Shown piece after piece: positions 9,250-18,230 of a stretch of 64,000 nucleotides of DNA. Under the pieces are notes generated by a model, which did no database searches, was not told the DNA's origin, and was given only the letters and a program-made list of their open reading frames with translations. Made by a program: the position numbers and the translations under genes. The stretch's first letter is position 1. Each line of letters opens with the position of its first letter. Source of the stretch: Tahibacter aquaticus (GTDB taxonomy: Bacteria; Pseudomonadota; Gammaproteobacteria; Xanthomonadales; Rhodanobacteraceae); the NCBI RefSeq assembly GCF_004363655.1, contig NZ_SNZH01000002.1, forward strand, positions 434,001-498,000, given 5' to 3'.

Positions 9250-9642
9250 TCAGTGCGGACCGTCGCCGTCGACCAGGCGCAGGGACGCCGGCTGGCCCGG
9301 CGCCGACAGCGGCACCTCGTAGGGATCCCAGGCCACGCCCAGGCCGGCCAGCCAATGCCGCCGCACCGCACGGCGCGCCCGCCACAGCGCGCCGGCGCAT
9401 TGGCTGCGGCGTTCGCGCAGCTGGCCGACGCGCTGGGTCTGCTCGGCCTGCTGCAGCCATTGCCGGGCCAGCTCGCCGTCGTCGTCGCACCAGTCTGCCA
9501 GTGCGCCGTCGATCAGTGCGCGGGCGCGGCGCAGTTCGTCCGTCGCCGCGGCCAGATAGTCGAAGGCGAGCAGCTGTACCGCATCCTCGATGCAGTCCAG
9601 AAGTTCCAAAAGTGAATCCGTATAGGGAGTGCGCTTGTGCAT
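9250..9642 (-). CDS. hypothetical protein
   Basis: 130 residues; GGAGG lies 8 bases before the ATG at 9642, which supports a real gene. The protein is mainly helical and rich in Leu, Ala, Arg and Gln (LLELLDCIEDAVQLLAFDYLAAATDELRRAR, ELARQWLQQAEQTQRVGQLRERR) with no signal peptide or membrane segment. No family was recognised. It stands alone, with the EF-hand gene converging on it. Confidence 0.65.
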   Translation of the reverse strand: MHKRTPYTDSLLELLDCIEDAVQLLAFDYLAAATDELRRARALIDGALADWCDDDGELARQWLQQAEQTQRVGQLRERRSQCAGALWRARRAVRRHWLAGLGVAWDPYEVPLSAPGQPASLRLVDGDGPH

Positions 9643-9859
9643 AAACGTGTCCTCCGCGCTGAGGCGTGCAGCGTGCCGGCGTGGCGTCTCTGCCGCTGCG
9701 ACCGCGGTGGGTGGCGGTCACAGATTCACTCTGCGCATAGCGGGAAAAAGCGGCGCTGGTCAGGCCGCGGCCGGTCCGGCGGCGGCAGAGCGCCCGCGAC
9801 TTCCGGCACTGCCGCGCCCGCCCAGATTTGAGAGCATGCGGCCAGGAGGTAACGAAACC

Positions 9860-10057
9860 ATGCTGACTTTCCTGCTCTGGCTGTTGCTGCTGGTGGTGTG
9901 CTGGCCGCTGGCTTTGCTGGCCTTGCTGCTGTATCCGCTGGTCTGGCTGATCAGCCTGCCGTTCCGCCTGGTCGGCATCACCTTGTCGGCGGTGTTCGAA
10001 TTCCTGCGTGCCGTGCTGTTCCTGCCTGCCCGCCTTCTCGGCGCGCGGCCGGCCTGA
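9860..10057 (+). CDS. small hydrophobic membrane protein (65 aa)
   Basis: ATG at 9860 with a strong AGGAGGT site seven bases upstream. Almost the whole protein is hydrophobic: two or three membrane segments (LTFLLWLLLLVVCWPLALLALLLYPLVWLISLPF, GITLSAVFEFLRAVLFLPA). No family was recognised. Its stop codon is immediately followed by the stop of the convergent diguanylate cyclase, with no base between them. Confidence 0.7.
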   Translation: MLTFLLWLLLLVVCWPLALLALLLYPLVWLISLPFRLVGITLSAVFEFLRAVLFLPARLLGARPA

Positions 10058-11893
10058 TCAGTCCAGTGCGCAGACGACGCGGTCGCGTCCGCTGCGCTTG
10101 GCCCGGTACAGCGCCTGGTCGGTCAGGCGCAGCAGATCCGGCAGGCTGCTGGCATGGCGCGAATCGAAGCTGGCCACGCCGATGCTCACCGTGACCTGCA
10201 GCAGCGTGCCTTCCAGCGCCACCGGTTCGGCCGACACGGCCAGGCGCAGCTGTTGCGCCTGGCTGGCCGCGTCGCTGGCGCCCAGGCCGGGCAGCACGGC
10301 CATGAATTCCTCGCCGCCGTAGCGCGCCACGAACGCGCCGGGTGTGCCGCAGGCATCGCGCAGCCGCTGCGCCACCACGCGCAGGCAATCGTCGCCGGCA
10401 ATATGGCCGTGGTTGTCGTTGATCGCCTTGAAGTGGTCGATGTCGATCATCAGCAGACTGAACAGCGGCGAGCCCGATTGCGCTGCCTGCCAGATCGTAT
10501 CCAGCGACTGGTCCAGGTAGCGCCGGTTGTAGGCGCCGGTAAGGCCGTCGCGCAGCGAGGCTTCGCGCAGCTGGCGGTTGGCCTGTTCCAGCCGCTGCGC
10601 CGTGCTGGCCAGTTCCTGTGTGCGTTCGCTGACGCGCTGTTCCAGCAGTTCGCGCGCCTCGCCGGCCATGCGTTCGTTGGCATCGCGCAGCAGGTGAATG
10701 CGGTAGGCCAGCGAGAACGACAGCAGCAGCATTTCTGCGGCCGAGCCGAACTGCACGCTGTATTCGGTCAGCACAGTGCGCGCGATCACGCCGAAGGACG
10801 ACAGCGGCAGGGCGATGCCGCCGGCGATCAGCAAGGTCCAGGCTACCAGGTAGTACCAGGCCGGCCGATAGCCGCGCCGTGCGCAGACCACCGCCGCTGC
10901 AGTCACCACCAGGCCCAGCGCGATCACGCCCAGGTTGAACACGATGGTGATGTCGTAGCGCCAGCGCGTGAAGGCGAATACCAGTAGCAGGGCAAAGCCT
11001 GCCACCAGATAACGCAGCGTCTGGGCCAGGCGCGGCAGGTGGCGCGGCAGGTCGAGAAAGCTCGCCGCGAACATCACCGTCGTGCACAGCACCGCGCCGA
11101 TGGCAAAGGGCAGCGAACTGTTCTGCCACTGCGGCGAGTCTGGCCACAGGTACTGGAAGCCCACGCCGTTGAACGCCAGCATCAGCAGGCCGAAGGCGGC
11201 GACATAGGCGACGTAGTACAGATAGGTCGCATCGCGGATCGAAATCAGCACCGCCAGGTTGTACAGCAGCAACGCCAGCAGCAGGCCGTAGTACAGGCCC
11301 GCGCCGGCCTGGGCGTCGTAGCTGCTGCGGTACAGCTCGTTCGGCGTGTACAGGCGCAGCGGCAGCTGCACGGAGGAGCTGGACTCCACCCGCAGCAGGA
11401 TCTGCAGCGTCTCGCCCGCGCCCAGTTCCAGCGCCTGGTTCGGATAACGGTGCGGTTCGCTGCGTGCAGAAAACGGCAATGCGTCGCCAAGCCGGGCCGC
11501 ATGCAGCTCGCCCTTGCCGTCGCGCCACCACAGGTCGATGCGGTCCAGCCGCGGCTGTTCCACCGTCAGCAGCCAGCGCCGCGCCGGGTTGTCGCGGTTG
11601 TTCAGGCTCAGCGCAAACCAGAACGCATCGTGGCTGAAACCGTAGCTGGCCGCATCGGCGACCGGTTCGAAGCGGCCGTCGCGCCACGCCTGCCAGGCGC
11701 TGTCGACATCCAGCGCATGGGCCGGATCGCGCAGCAGGCCCAGGCCGGGACGCAGGTCAACGCGAAAGCCGCTGTCCTTGCCCAGCACGAACGGTTCCAG
11801 CGCGCAGGCAATAACGCTCCACAACAGCAGCACAAGGCCGCTGCCGCAGAGCAGAGTGTGTCGAAAGCCCCCCTTTCGCATGAACCGGATCAT
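10058..11893 (-). CDS. 7TM-DISM diguanylate cyclase (GGDEF)
   Basis: 611 residues from the ATG at 11893; an alternative ATG at 11881 (MRKGGF) is equally plausible since neither has a strong ribosome site. Order: signal segment, extracytoplasmic 7TMR-DISMED2-type sensor (SGFRVDLRPGLGLLRD, FWFALSLNNRDNPARRWLL), seven membrane helices, a short coiled coil (ELLEQRVSERTQELASTAQRLEQ) and a C-terminal GGDEF domain. The active motif is intact (ARYGGEEFMAVLPG), so it should make cyclic-di-GMP from two GTP. The RxxD product-inhibition site expected five residues before GGEEF is absent (TPGA instead). Confidence 0.88.
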   Translation of the reverse strand: MIRFMRKGGFRHTLLCGSGLVLLLWSVIACALEPFVLGKDSGFRVDLRPGLGLLRDPAHALDVDSAWQAWRDGRFEPVADAASYGFSHDAFWFALSLNNRDNPARRWLLTVEQPRLDRIDLWWRDGKGELHAARLGDALPFSARSEPHRYPNQALELGAGETLQILLRVESSSSVQLPLRLYTPNELYRSSYDAQAGAGLYYGLLLALLLYNLAVLISIRDATYLYYVAYVAAFGLLMLAFNGVGFQYLWPDSPQWQNSSLPFAIGAVLCTTVMFAASFLDLPRHLPRLAQTLRYLVAGFALLLVFAFTRWRYDITIVFNLGVIALGLVVTAAAVVCARRGYRPAWYYLVAWTLLIAGGIALPLSSFGVIARTVLTEYSVQFGSAAEMLLLSFSLAYRIHLLRDANERMAGEARELLEQRVSERTQELASTAQRLEQANRQLREASLRDGLTGAYNRRYLDQSLDTIWQAAQSGSPLFSLLMIDIDHFKAINDNHGHIAGDDCLRVVAQRLRDACGTPGAFVARYGGEEFMAVLPGLGASDAASQAQQLRLAVSAEPVALEGTLLQVTVSIGVASFDSRHASSLPDLLRLTDQALYRAKRSGRDRVVCALD

Positions 11894-11970
11894 AAACGCA
11901 GGCCCGGTCGGGCATGCGTGAAGTCCATCGGATGCGGCAGAATGCGCGCCGCTTTGGCCATAATCCGCCC

Positions 11971-12363
11971 ATGTCTGAACCTGTCGACTGCCCCTGCGGT
12001 TCCGATTGCCCCTATGCCGGCTGCTGCGGGCCGCTGCATGCCGGCGAGCCGGCGGCCACCGCCGAAGCACTGATGCGTTCGCGCTACAGCGCCTATGTAC
12101 TCGGCCTGGAGGCCTACCTGCTGGCCAGCTGGCACCGCAGCACGCGGCCCGCGGCCCTGAACCTGGGGCAGCAAAAGCCCGCCACGCGCTGGCATGGCCT
12201 GAAGGTGCTGCGCTACCACAGCGTCGATGCAAACAACGCATTTGTAGAATTTGTCGCAAAGTTCAAAGTCGGCGGCGGCAGCATGCAGCGCCTGCGCGAA
12301 CTCAGCCGCTTCAAGCGCGAAGACGGACATTGGTATTACATTGGCGGCGAGTGGAGCGCCTGA
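11971..12363 (+). CDS. YchJ family (UPF0225) SEC-C motif protein
   Basis: 130 residues; ATG at 11971 chosen so the protein begins directly with the family's metal-binding motif. The SEC-C cluster CPCGSDCPYAGCCGPLH (residues 7-23) is followed by the YchJ core: ALMRSRYSAYVLGLEAYLLASWH and the C-terminal VEFVAKFKVGGG and HWYYIGGEW. The SEC-C motif binds zinc in other proteins; the cellular role of YchJ is not established. Divergent from the cyclase with 77 bases between starts. Confidence 0.9.
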   Translation: MSEPVDCPCGSDCPYAGCCGPLHAGEPAATAEALMRSRYSAYVLGLEAYLLASWHRSTRPAALNLGQQKPATRWHGLKVLRYHSVDANNAFVEFVAKFKVGGGSMQRLRELSRFKREDGHWYYIGGEWSA

Positions 12364-12713
12364 AGCACGGCGGATACGTGTCGCGCACGGCGAATACCCC
12401 CTCGGCCGCTCGATGGAACCCACTGGGTCAAGCGGGGCGGCCGAATCCCCGCAAAGCCAGGATTGGGCGGGGTTGTAGAGACCAGCAGCAGGGCAGGGAA
12501 GCCACGGTTCCAACGTTTCCCGGCCGTCAAACAGGGCATTGGGCCAGATTTGGGACAATCCTTCCCGAATCGACCCACTAATCAAATCGCTTTCGCATTC
12601 CCAAATCTGTCGTCTTCGATCCCGGCCCGCGCCTTGGGGTCCGCACCGCTCCCGCCGGAGCCGGTACGGAATGCGCCCGCCGCCGATCCCGTCATGCCTA
12701 AGGTCGGGTTGTC
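12364..12713. other. 350-base upstream region of the SDR-RND operon
   Basis: No gene recognised. It holds an 11-bp inverted repeat with widely spaced arms (separate entry) and a lower-GC stretch at about 12545-12610. No adjacent regulator gene is present. Confidence 0.5.
12545..12609. promoter_or_regulatory. inverted repeat with 54-bp arm spacing upstream of SDR-RND operon
   Basis: Arms CAGATTTGGGA (12545-12555) and TCCCAAATCTG (12599-12609) are exact reverse complements. The offset between arms is 54 bp, close to five helical turns, and the downstream arm lies about 105 bases before the first gene of the operon. This could be a pair of operator half-sites bridged by a looping repressor, or the stem of a long hairpin. 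Symmetry is seen; regulation is inferred. Confidence 0.4.
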
Positions 12714-13433
12714 ATGAAATCCAGTGTCATCGTCATCGGTGCCAGCGGTGGTATCGGCAGCGGCGTCGTCGCCCGCCTGCTCGCCGACGGCTACGCCGTG
12801 GTTGCCGTCGGCCGTCATCGCGACACCTTGCTCGGGCTGGCCGACCGGCTCAAGCAGCCGGCCGAGCTGACCCTGCTGCCGGCCAGCGTGGAAAGCGAAA
12901 GCAACGGCCGCGACCTGGTACAGCAGCTGGTCGCCTTGCGCCGCCGCTACGCCGGCGCCGTCGTCGCCATCGGGCCGAACCGCGACTGTGGCCGGCTGAT
13001 GGACCGCGACGAAGTGTTTCTCGAAGACCGTCTGCACGCCCACGTCGTTTCCCAGTTCACTGCCGCGCGCCACCTGGTGCCGTTCCTGGCGCAGGGCTCG
13101 CCCAACGCGCTGTTCCTCAGCATTGCCAGCGGTGCGACGGAAAAGCCCTGGCCCGAGCTGGGCCACTTCTCCATCGCCAGCGCTGCGCTGCGCATGCTGG
13201 GCAAGGTCATCCATGCGGAAAGCCAGGCGCTGCCGGTACGCGTGCAGCAGCTCGCGCTGGATGGCCCCGTGCATACGCATCGCAACGGCGACTACGCCGA
13301 CAGCGAGTGGATCGATGTCGGCCGGGTCGGCCAGGCAGTCAGCGAATTGCTGCAGAACTCCGATGGCACGGCTGCCGTAGTGCGCCTGGATGCCGGCGGC
13401 GTAATGCACCCCGTTTTCGAAAAACCGAATTGA
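12714..13433 (+). CDS. SDR-like protein lacking the catalytic Tyr and Lys
   Basis: 239 residues. The N-terminal nucleotide-binding motif is intact (VIVIGASGGIGSG, residues 5-17), as is the overall Rossmann pattern with ASVESESNGRDLV and a LFLSIASGAT strand. The catalytic Ser is present (S139), but the expected Tyr 13 residues later is Phe (F152) and the Lys four beyond is Ala (A156); the usual NNAG is replaced by GPNRD. It is therefore unlikely to be an ordinary oxidoreductase and may bind NAD(P) as a sensor or scaffold. It is the first gene of an operon with the RND adaptor and pump, 23 bases upstream of the adaptor. Confidence 0.75.
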   Translation: MKSSVIVIGASGGIGSGVVARLLADGYAVVAVGRHRDTLLGLADRLKQPAELTLLPASVESESNGRDLVQQLVALRRRYAGAVVAIGPNRDCGRLMDRDEVFLEDRLHAHVVSQFTAARHLVPFLAQGSPNALFLSIASGATEKPWPELGHFSIASAALRMLGKVIHAESQALPVRVQQLALDGPVHTHRNGDYADSEWIDVGRVGQAVSELLQNSDGTAAVVRLDAGGVMHPVFEKPN

Positions 13434-13456
13434 AACTGAAGTCCGAAGGAGTGGGT

Positions 13457-14668
13457 ATGAAAACGAACACGCTTCCCGTCTGGCCTGCACTGGCCAATGC
13501 CGGCCTGCTGGTGCTGCTGGGCCTGGCCCTGAGCGGTTGCAGCCAGACCGGTGCCACGCCGCAGATGCCGCCGCCGCCGCAGGTCAGTGTCGCCGCCGTC
13601 GTGCAGCAGGAAATTGCCCTGTGGGACGAATTCACCGGCCGCATCGAGGCGGTGGACAAGGTCGAAATCCGTCCGCGCGTAGCCGGCTACCTGGAAAAAG
13701 TGAACTTCGAGGAAGGTCGCGATGTGAAAAAAGGCGACGTGCTGTTCGAGATCGACGCCCGCGAATACCGCGCGGCGCATGCCCGCGCCGTGGCCGAGGT
13801 CGACCGCGCCCATTCCCGCGTCGCACTGGCCCAGCGCCAGCTGGAGCGCTCGCGCCAGCTGGTCGCCAGCAAACTCGTGGCACGCAACGATCTTGACCAG
13901 CGCGAAGACGACCTGGCCCAGGCCCAGGCCGATCTGAAGGCCACCCAGGCCGCCACCGAACAGACCAAGCTGAACCTCGATTTCACCCGCGTGCTGGCAC
14001 CCATCGACGGCCGCGTCAGCCGCGCCATGGTGACGCCGGGCAACCTGGTCAATCCGGGCGTCAGCCTGCTCACCACGGTGGTGTCGGTCGACCCGGTCTA
14101 CGTGACCTTCGAAGGCGACGAGAACACCTACCTGCGCTACCAGGGCCTGGACCGCCAGGGCGAACGCGCCAGCTCGCGCATCGCCAGCAACCCGGTGCGC
14201 ATGGGCCTGGCCGACGAAGACGGCTATCCGCACGAAGGCGTGATGAACTTCGTCGACAACGAACTGGACGCCGGCACCGGCACCATCCGCGCGCGCGCCG
14301 TGTTCGCCAACAAGAACGGCCAGTTCACGCCGGGCCTGTTCGCGCGCATCCAGCTGCTGGGCAGCGGCAAGCATACGGCGCTGCTGATCAACGACCGTGC
14401 CGTGCAGACCGACCAGGACCGCAAGTTCGTCTACATCCTCGGCCCGGAAAACAAGGCATTGCGCCGCGACGTCAAGCTCGGCCGCCAGGTCGACGGGCTG
14501 CGCATCGTCAGCGACGGACTGGCCGCCAACGACCGCGTCGTGGTCAACGGCGTGCAGAAGGTGTTCTTCCCCGGCATGCCGGTGCAGCCCTTCGAGGTGC
14601 CCATGGACAAGCCCGAGACCGCGCCGCCCGCGCCGGCCCCGGGCGCCGCGGGCGGCAGCGCGCATTAG
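13457..14668 (+). CDS. RND efflux periplasmic adaptor lipoprotein (MexE/AcrA type)
   Basis: 403 residues; the ATG at 13457 is preceded by GAAGGAG. A lipoprotein signal ends in LALSGC (Cys28), predicting an inner-membrane-anchored periplasmic protein. The adaptor layout is clear: barrel-sandwich half FTGRIEAVDKVEIRPRVAGY, helical hairpin (about residues 100-175), second lipoyl half LNLDFTRVLAPIDGRVSRAMV, beta-barrel and membrane-proximal domain (VVVNGVQKVFFPGMPVQPFEV). It links the RND pump encoded next to an outer-membrane channel. No channel (OprM/TolC type) gene is in this operon, so one must be supplied elsewhere. Confidence 0.92.
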   Translation: MKTNTLPVWPALANAGLLVLLGLALSGCSQTGATPQMPPPPQVSVAAVVQQEIALWDEFTGRIEAVDKVEIRPRVAGYLEKVNFEEGRDVKKGDVLFEIDAREYRAAHARAVAEVDRAHSRVALAQRQLERSRQLVASKLVARNDLDQREDDLAQAQADLKATQAATEQTKLNLDFTRVLAPIDGRVSRAMVTPGNLVNPGVSLLTTVVSVDPVYVTFEGDENTYLRYQGLDRQGERASSRIASNPVRMGLADEDGYPHEGVMNFVDNELDAGTGTIRARAVFANKNGQFTPGLFARIQLLGSGKHTALLINDRAVQTDQDRKFVYILGPENKALRRDVKLGRQVDGLRIVSDGLAANDRVVVNGVQKVFFPGMPVQPFEVPMDKPETAPPAPAPGAAGGSAH

Positions 14669-14865
14669 TCCGGCTGCGCGTTCTGCAGCGCTGCCGCCGC
14701 GCCGTGACGGGCGAGGGCCAGATGCCGCCGGCCGGACTGCGCGTCCGCCCGGCCGCCGGCCACCTCGCCGTCAGCAGGCGCCGTGCTTGCCGGCGCTGCC
14801 GTTCTGCCGGCCTTAGCTAGTCCGCATCCCGCATTTCGAAGCATTCCCGGTACAGGAGTACAACC

Positions 14866-17800
14866 GTGGACTTTTCCCGTTTTTTCGTCGACAGGCCGAT
14901 TTTCGCCGCGGTGCTGTCCATCATCATCTTCGTCGCCGGCCTCATCGCCATCCCGATGCTGCCGATCAGCGAATACCCCGACGTGGTGCCGCCGTCGGTA
15001 CAGGTGCGTGCCGTCTATCCCGGCGCCAACCCCAAGACCATTGCCGAAACCGTGGCCGCTCCGCTGGAAGAAGCGATCACCGGCGTGGAAAACATGATCT
15101 ACATGAAGTCGGTCGCCGGTTCCGACGGCGTGATGAGCCTCACCGTCACGTTCAAGATCGGCACTGACATCGACCTGGCCCAGGTGCAGGTGCAGAACCG
15201 CGTCAGCCAGGCCACGCCGCGCCTGCCCGAGGACGTGCGCCGCCTCGGCGTGACCACGCTCAAGCAGTCGCCCAACCTGACCATGGTCGTGCATCTGCTG
15301 TCGCCCAAGGGCAACTACGACATCACCTACCTGCGCAACTACGCCGTGCTGCATATCAAGGACGAGCTGGCGCGCATTTCCGGTGTCGGCCAGGCCCTGA
15401 TCTTCGGCGCCGGCGACTATTCCATGCGCATCTGGCTCTATCCCGACCGCGCCGCTGCGCTGGGCCTGACCGCCGGCGACGTGGTGCGGGCGATCCAGGA
15501 CCAGAACCTGCAGGTGTCGGCCGGCTCCATCGGCGCGCCGCCGCAGAAATCCGCCGCGGAAGTGCAGTTGTCCATCAATACCCAAGGCCGCCTTGTCACC
15601 GAAGAGGAATTCGGCGACGTCGTGGTGAAAAGCGATTCCGCCGGCAATATCACCCGCCTCAAGGACATCGCGCGGATCGAGTTGGGTGCTTCGGAATACG
15701 CCCTGCGTTCGCTGCTGAGCAACCAGCAGGCCGTAGCCATTCCGATCTTCCAGGCGCCGGGCAGCAATGCCATCGCCATGTCCGATTCGGTGCGCGCCAA
15801 GATGACCGAGCTGGCCAAGCAGTTCCCCGAAGGCGTCACCTGGGACGTGGTCTACGACCCGACCGTGTTCGTGCGCGATTCGATCAAGGCCGTCATCACC
15901 ACCTTGTTCGAAGCCATCGCCCTGGTCGTGATCGTGGTGATCCTGTTCCTGCAGACCTGGCGTGCCTCGATCATTCCGCTGCTGGCCGTGCCGGTCTCCG
16001 TCGTCGGTACCTTCGCCGTGCTGTGGATGCTCGGTTTCTCGGTCAACGTGCTGACCCTGTTCGGACTGGTGCTGGCCATCGGCATCGTGGTTGACGACGC
16101 CATCGTCGTGGTGGAAAACGTCGAGCGCAATATCGAGGAAGGCCATGCGCCGCTGGAAGCGGCCCACCGTGCCATGTCGGAAGTGAGCGGCCCCATCGTC
16201 GCCATCGCCCTGGTGCTGTGTGCGGTATTCGTGCCGATTGCCTTCATCGACGGCGTCACCGGCCAGTTCTATCGCCAGTTCGCGGTGACCATCGCCATTT
16301 CCACCGTGATCTCGGCGATCAACTCGCTGACCCTGTCGCCGGCCCTGGCCGCCGCCCTGCTCAGGCCGCACGGTGCGCCCAAGGATCTGCTCACGCGGGC
16401 CATTGATGGCGCCTTCGGCTGGCTGTTCCGGCCGTTCAACCGCTTCTTCCGCAGCGCCAGCGAATCGTATGCCCGCGGCGGGCGTCCGGCGCTCAAGCGT
16501 GCGCCGCTGATGCTCATCGTCTACGCCCTGCTGATCGGCCTGACCGTGGTCGGCTTCCGCGCCGTGCCGGGTGGATTTATTCCCACCCAGGACAAGTTGT
16601 ACTTGTTCGCCGGCGTGAAGCTGCCCGAAGGTGCTTCGCTGGACCGCACCGAAGCGGTGATCCGGCGCATGAGCGCGATCGCGCTGGAAAACCCCGGCGT
16701 GGCCAACGCGGTGGCGTTTCCGGGCCTCAACGGCCTGCAGTTCACCAACACGCCGAACATGGGCACGGTATTCCTGCCGCTGAAACCGTTCCACGAGCGC
16801 GACGGCCTCAGCGCCGAGCAGATCGTGCAGCAGCTCAACGGCCGCTTCTTCGGCGAGATCAAGGAAGGCCTGGTGTTCGCCCTGATGCCGCCGCCGGTGC
16901 TCGGTCTGGGCAATGCGGCCGGCTACGAGATGTACGTGCAGGACCGCTCCGGCCAGGGCTATGGCGAACTGACCCGGCAGATCGAGGCACTCAGCCACAC
17001 CTTGATGCAGACGCCGGGCTTCGAGCGTCCGATCAGCTCGTTCCAGTCCAACGTGCCCCAGCTCACCGCCGACGTCGACCGCACCAAAGCCAAGGAACAG
17101 GGCGTGGCGCTGACAGATTTGTTCGAAACGCTACAGGTATACCTGGGTTCGCGCTACGTCAACGACTTCAACCGTTTCGGCCGCACCTACCAGGTGATCG
17201 CCCAGGCCGATGCAAGCTTCCGCGACGAAGTCAGCGACATTGCCAACCTGAAGACGCGCAACGCCGCCGGCGACATGGTGCCGATCGGCAGCGTGGTGAA
17301 GGTGGGCCAGACCTACGGCCCCGATCCGGTGATCCGCTACAACGGCTATCCGGCCGCCGACCTGCAGGGCGGCATCAATCCGCACCTGATGTCCTCGGCC
17401 CAGTCGGTGCAGGTGGCCGGTGCGCTGGCGCAGCAGATGCTGCCCAACGGCATGAGCTTCGAATGGACCGGCCTGACCTACCAGCAGGTGACCCAGGGCA
17501 AGGCCGCGCTGCTGGTCTTCCCGCTGTGCGTGCTGCTGGTCTTCCTGGTGCTGGCGGCGCTGTACGAATCCTGGTCGCTGCCGCTGTCGGTGATCCTGAT
17601 CGTGCCGATGTGCATGCTGTCGGCGATTGCCGGCGTCTGGCTGACCGGCGGCGACAACAACATCTTCACCCAGATCGGCCTGGTGGTGCTGATGGGCCTG
17701 GCCTGCAAGAACGCCATCCTGATCGTGGAATTCGCGCGCGAGCTGGAAATGAAACAGGGCATGACGATTGTCGATGCGGCACTGGAAGCCTGCCGCCTGC

Positions 17801-18042
17801 GCCTGCGTCCCATCCTGATGACCAGCCTGGCCTTCATCATGGGCGTGCTGCCGCTGGTATTCGCCCACGGCGCCGGCGCGGAAATCCGTCACGCCATGGG
17901 CGTCACGGTATTCGCCGGCATGCTCGGCGTGACCGTGTTCGGCCTGTTCCTCACGCCGGTGTTCTACGTGATCATCCGCAAGCTGGCCACGCGCGGAAAA
18001 CCGGCAGTGCCACGCGTGGCGAAGCCGGCCGTGGCGCATTGA
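14866..18042 (+). CDS. RND multidrug efflux permease (HAE-1, MexF-like)
   Basis: 1058 residues; GTG start with ACAGGAG seven bases upstream, giving the canonical N-terminus MDFSRFFVDRPIFAAVLSII. Length and motifs match HAE-1 family pumps: ISEYPDVVPPSVQVRAVYPGAN, the TM4 proton-relay aspartates D410-D411 in GIVVDDAIVVVENVERN, and the second-half LVVLMGLACKNAILIVEFA. The protein should be a homotrimeric proton-drug antiporter capturing substrates from periplasm and membrane. Substrates cannot be predicted. It follows its adaptor by 197 bases and is followed by a strong terminator. Confidence 0.93.
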   Translation: MDFSRFFVDRPIFAAVLSIIIFVAGLIAIPMLPISEYPDVVPPSVQVRAVYPGANPKTIAETVAAPLEEAITGVENMIYMKSVAGSDGVMSLTVTFKIGTDIDLAQVQVQNRVSQATPRLPEDVRRLGVTTLKQSPNLTMVVHLLSPKGNYDITYLRNYAVLHIKDELARISGVGQALIFGAGDYSMRIWLYPDRAAALGLTAGDVVRAIQDQNLQVSAGSIGAPPQKSAAEVQLSINTQGRLVTEEEFGDVVVKSDSAGNITRLKDIARIELGASEYALRSLLSNQQAVAIPIFQAPGSNAIAMSDSVRAKMTELAKQFPEGVTWDVVYDPTVFVRDSIKAVITTLFEAIALVVIVVILFLQTWRASIIPLLAVPVSVVGTFAVLWMLGFSVNVLTLFGLVLAIGIVVDDAIVVVENVERNIEEGHAPLEAAHRAMSEVSGPIVAIALVLCAVFVPIAFIDGVTGQFYRQFAVTIAISTVISAINSLTLSPALAAALLRPHGAPKDLLTRAIDGAFGWLFRPFNRFFRSASESYARGGRPALKRAPLMLIVYALLIGLTVVGFRAVPGGFIPTQDKLYLFAGVKLPEGASLDRTEAVIRRMSAIALENPGVANAVAFPGLNGLQFTNTPNMGTVFLPLKPFHERDGLSAEQIVQQLNGRFFGEIKEGLVFALMPPPVLGLGNAAGYEMYVQDRSGQGYGELTRQIEALSHTLMQTPGFERPISSFQSNVPQLTADVDRTKAKEQGVALTDLFETLQVYLGSRYVNDFNRFGRTYQVIAQADASFRDEVSDIANLKTRNAAGDMVPIGSVVKVGQTYGPDPVIRYNGYPAADLQGGINPHLMSSAQSVQVAGALAQQMLPNGMSFEWTGLTYQQVTQGKAALLVFPLCVLLVFLVLAALYESWSLPLSVILIVPMCMLSAIAGVWLTGGDNNIFTQIGLVVLMGLACKNAILIVEFARELEMKQGMTIVDAALEACRLRLRPILMTSLAFIMGVLPLVFAHGAGAEIRHAMGVTVFAGMLGVTVFGLFLTPVFYVIIRKLATRGKPAVPRVAKPAVAH

Positions 18043-18072
18043 AGACCCGATAGCCGTACGCGTGTTGCCTGA

Positions 18073-18109
18073 AGCAGAACGCCCCGCCTTTGCGGGGCGT
18101 TCTGCTTTT
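18073..18109 (+). terminator. Rho-independent terminator of the SDR-RND operon
   Basis: Perfect 15-bp stem (AGCAGAACGCCCCGC / GCGGGGCGTTCTGCT) with a CTTT loop, followed by TTT, 30 bases after the pump's stop. Confidence 0.9.
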
Positions 18110-18230
18110 CACTACTCGCCCGGCCGAAGCCGCCGCCACTGCCGTACGCAGCCGCGTTGGCTGCGCCATACCGGCGACCTTCAAATCGCGGCACACTGCC
18201 GCATCTTGGCCCGACCTGCAGGAGTCGACG

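Noticed and set aside
12539-13456. Extension of the RND adaptor frame upstream to 12539
   Set aside because: The upstream part overlaps the SDR gene in another frame and is arginine-rich; the lipoprotein signal at 13457 with GAAGGAG is decisive.
14669-14865. Possible small gene or regulator between adaptor and pump
   Set aside because: Only shadow frames; no motif or ribosome site other than that of the pump.
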